5,453 nucleotides of DNA from Planctomycetota bacterium. Lineage in GTDB: Bacteria; Planctomycetota; UBA1135; UBA2386. The DNA lies in contig CANGSN010000237.1 in NCBI GenBank assembly GCA_947455805.1, forward strand, positions 1 through 5,453. The letters run 5' to 3'. Positions 4,695-5,453 of this stretch are shown here, piece after piece. Made by a program: the position numbers and the translations under genes. Each line of letters begins with the position of its first letter. The first letter of the stretch is position 1. The notes beneath the pieces are model-generated. The model was not told where the DNA came from, searched no databases, and saw nothing but the letters and a program-made list of their open reading frames with translations.

Positions 4695-5453
4695 TCATCG
4701 TCCCTGCAGCGACAGCGTGAGCGGCTGCTCGTCGTCGGCGGCGAACAGCACGCCCTGCTCGGCGGCCAGCGAGCTGCCGCACCACGCAACGGCCTGGTAG
4801 CTGCCCGGCGCCAGCCAGGCGACGAACTCGAGCGTCTGCGGCACCGTCGTGCGCTGCGGCAGCGACACCGTGTGCCGCCAGGTCAACGTGCCGCCGGTCG
4901 GCTGGAACGCGAGCGTGACGTTGCCGCTCGCCCCGGCCGGCACCTGCAGCAGCACGCGCTTCCGCACGCCGGCGGCGAGCACGACATCGCGCTCCTGGTT
5001 CTGGCCGGCGGCGACCGTCAGGTCGAACGTGGCCGCCGCGTGTCCGGGGGCTTGCACCTGCAGCCGGTGCGTGCCGGCCGGCAAGGCCGGGAACGTGTAG
5101 TTGCGGCCGTCGTAGTCGGCGACGAACTCGGCGTCCTTGGCGACGATCTGCAGCCGTGCGTCGGCGATCGCGCTGCCGTCGGCGGCGCGCACGGCGCCAC
5201 GCAGCGACGCGCCTGGTTGCAGCTCCACGATCCCGAAGTCGACCTCGCCGCCGGCTTCGATGCGCACGTCGCTGCGCAGCGCGCGCACGGCGCCCGGATG
5301 GTGCAGTTCGAAGTCGATCGTGCCGGCCGGCAGTTCGCGCAACTGCAGCGTGCCGTCGTCCTGCGCCTGCAGGGCCACGTATTCGCCGCGCTCCTGGTGC
5401 CAGCAACGCACCTCCGCCGGCACGCCGGTGCCGTCCGCCAGCTGCACGCGGCC
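4695..5453 (-). CDS. carboxypeptidase-regulatory-like domain protein, C-terminal part (partial)
   Basis: The frame is open to the right edge, so the start is outside; the last 252 residues are seen. They form tandem beta-sandwich modules. Module one (about 1-78) has 'DGTLQLRELPAGTIDFELHHPG'-type strands (key 'LPAG'). Module two (about 80-160) has 'LRGAVRAADGSAIADARLQI' followed by 'YTFPALPAGTHRLQVQAPG', the signature G.V...DG..i..A and LPAG...L.V.apG of carboxypeptidase regulatory-like (CarboxypepD_reg, transthyretin-like) domains. A third, divergent region ends with 'WLAPGSYQAVAWCG' and 'LTLSLQGR'. Such repeats are common in large secreted or envelope proteins of high-GC environmental bacteria and act as structural or carbohydrate/protein-binding spacers. 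There is no sorting tail or C-terminal membrane helix in this end, and signal peptide and catalytic domains, if any, are not visible. It converges with the + strand gene, leaving 9 bases between stops. Confidence 0.8.
   Translation of the reverse strand, partial: GRVQLADGTGVPAEVRCWHQERGEYVALQAQDDGTLQLRELPAGTIDFELHHPGAVRALRSDVRIEAGGEVDFGIVELQPGASLRGAVRAADGSAIADARLQIVAKDAEFVADYDGRNYTFPALPAGTHRLQVQAPGHAAATFDLTVAAGQNQERDVVLAAGVRKRVLLQVPAGASGNVTLAFQPTGGTLTWRHTVSLPQRTTVPQTLEFVAWLAPGSYQAVAWCGSSLAAEQGVLFAADDEQPLTLSLQGR

Overview
The window is gene-dense, high-GC bacterial DNA (about two thirds G+C by eye, with strong G/C preference at third codon positions). It holds seven protein genes: six on the + strand, the first cut by the left edge, and one on the - strand, cut by the right edge. 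I saw no RNA genes, insertion sequences, CRISPR array or phage genes. Gaps between genes are 66 bases or less. The mix (a GldG-type ABC auxiliary protein with a DUF4340 partner, a lipoprotein beta-propeller, a large repetitive carboxypeptidase-regulatory-like protein, and genes mostly lacking Shine-Dalgarno sequences) suggests a Gram-negative, high-GC lineage such as Planctomycetota or Myxococcota. This is inference; no marker gene fixes the phylum.

Left part (1-2180): the C-terminal end of a GldG-like membrane protein is translationally coupled (TGATG overlap, preceded by GGAGG) to a 603-residue membrane-anchored DUF4340 protein. This is the tail of a conserved ABC-2 type transporter cluster. 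Its ATPase and permease genes would be expected upstream, outside the window.

Middle (2217-3741): an EVE-domain (PUA-like, THYN1-type) protein carries an unusual N-terminal Lys/Gln/Gly tandem repeat. It is followed by a lipoprotein of the SMP-30/gluconolactonase-like beta-propeller superfamily.

Right part (3804-4685): clpS, the N-degron adaptor of the Clp protease, is followed by a gene resembling DUF2017, the family known next to clpS in Actinobacteria. The two lie in the same reading frame, separated by one TGA and 66 bases. Nine bases further on is the convergent end of a repetitive beta-sandwich protein on the - strand.

The most interesting regulatory signal is a shared 'GCTAnnnT' hexamer context 9-11 bases before the ATG of both the EVE gene and clpS. 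It would fit a -10 element driving leaderless or nearly leaderless transcripts. The most interesting protein signals are the clpS-DUF2017 pair in an apparently non-actinobacterial setting, a His at the ClpS position that is Asn in E. coli, and a four-fold internal repeat in the DUF4340 protein. I found no clearly new multi-gene system.
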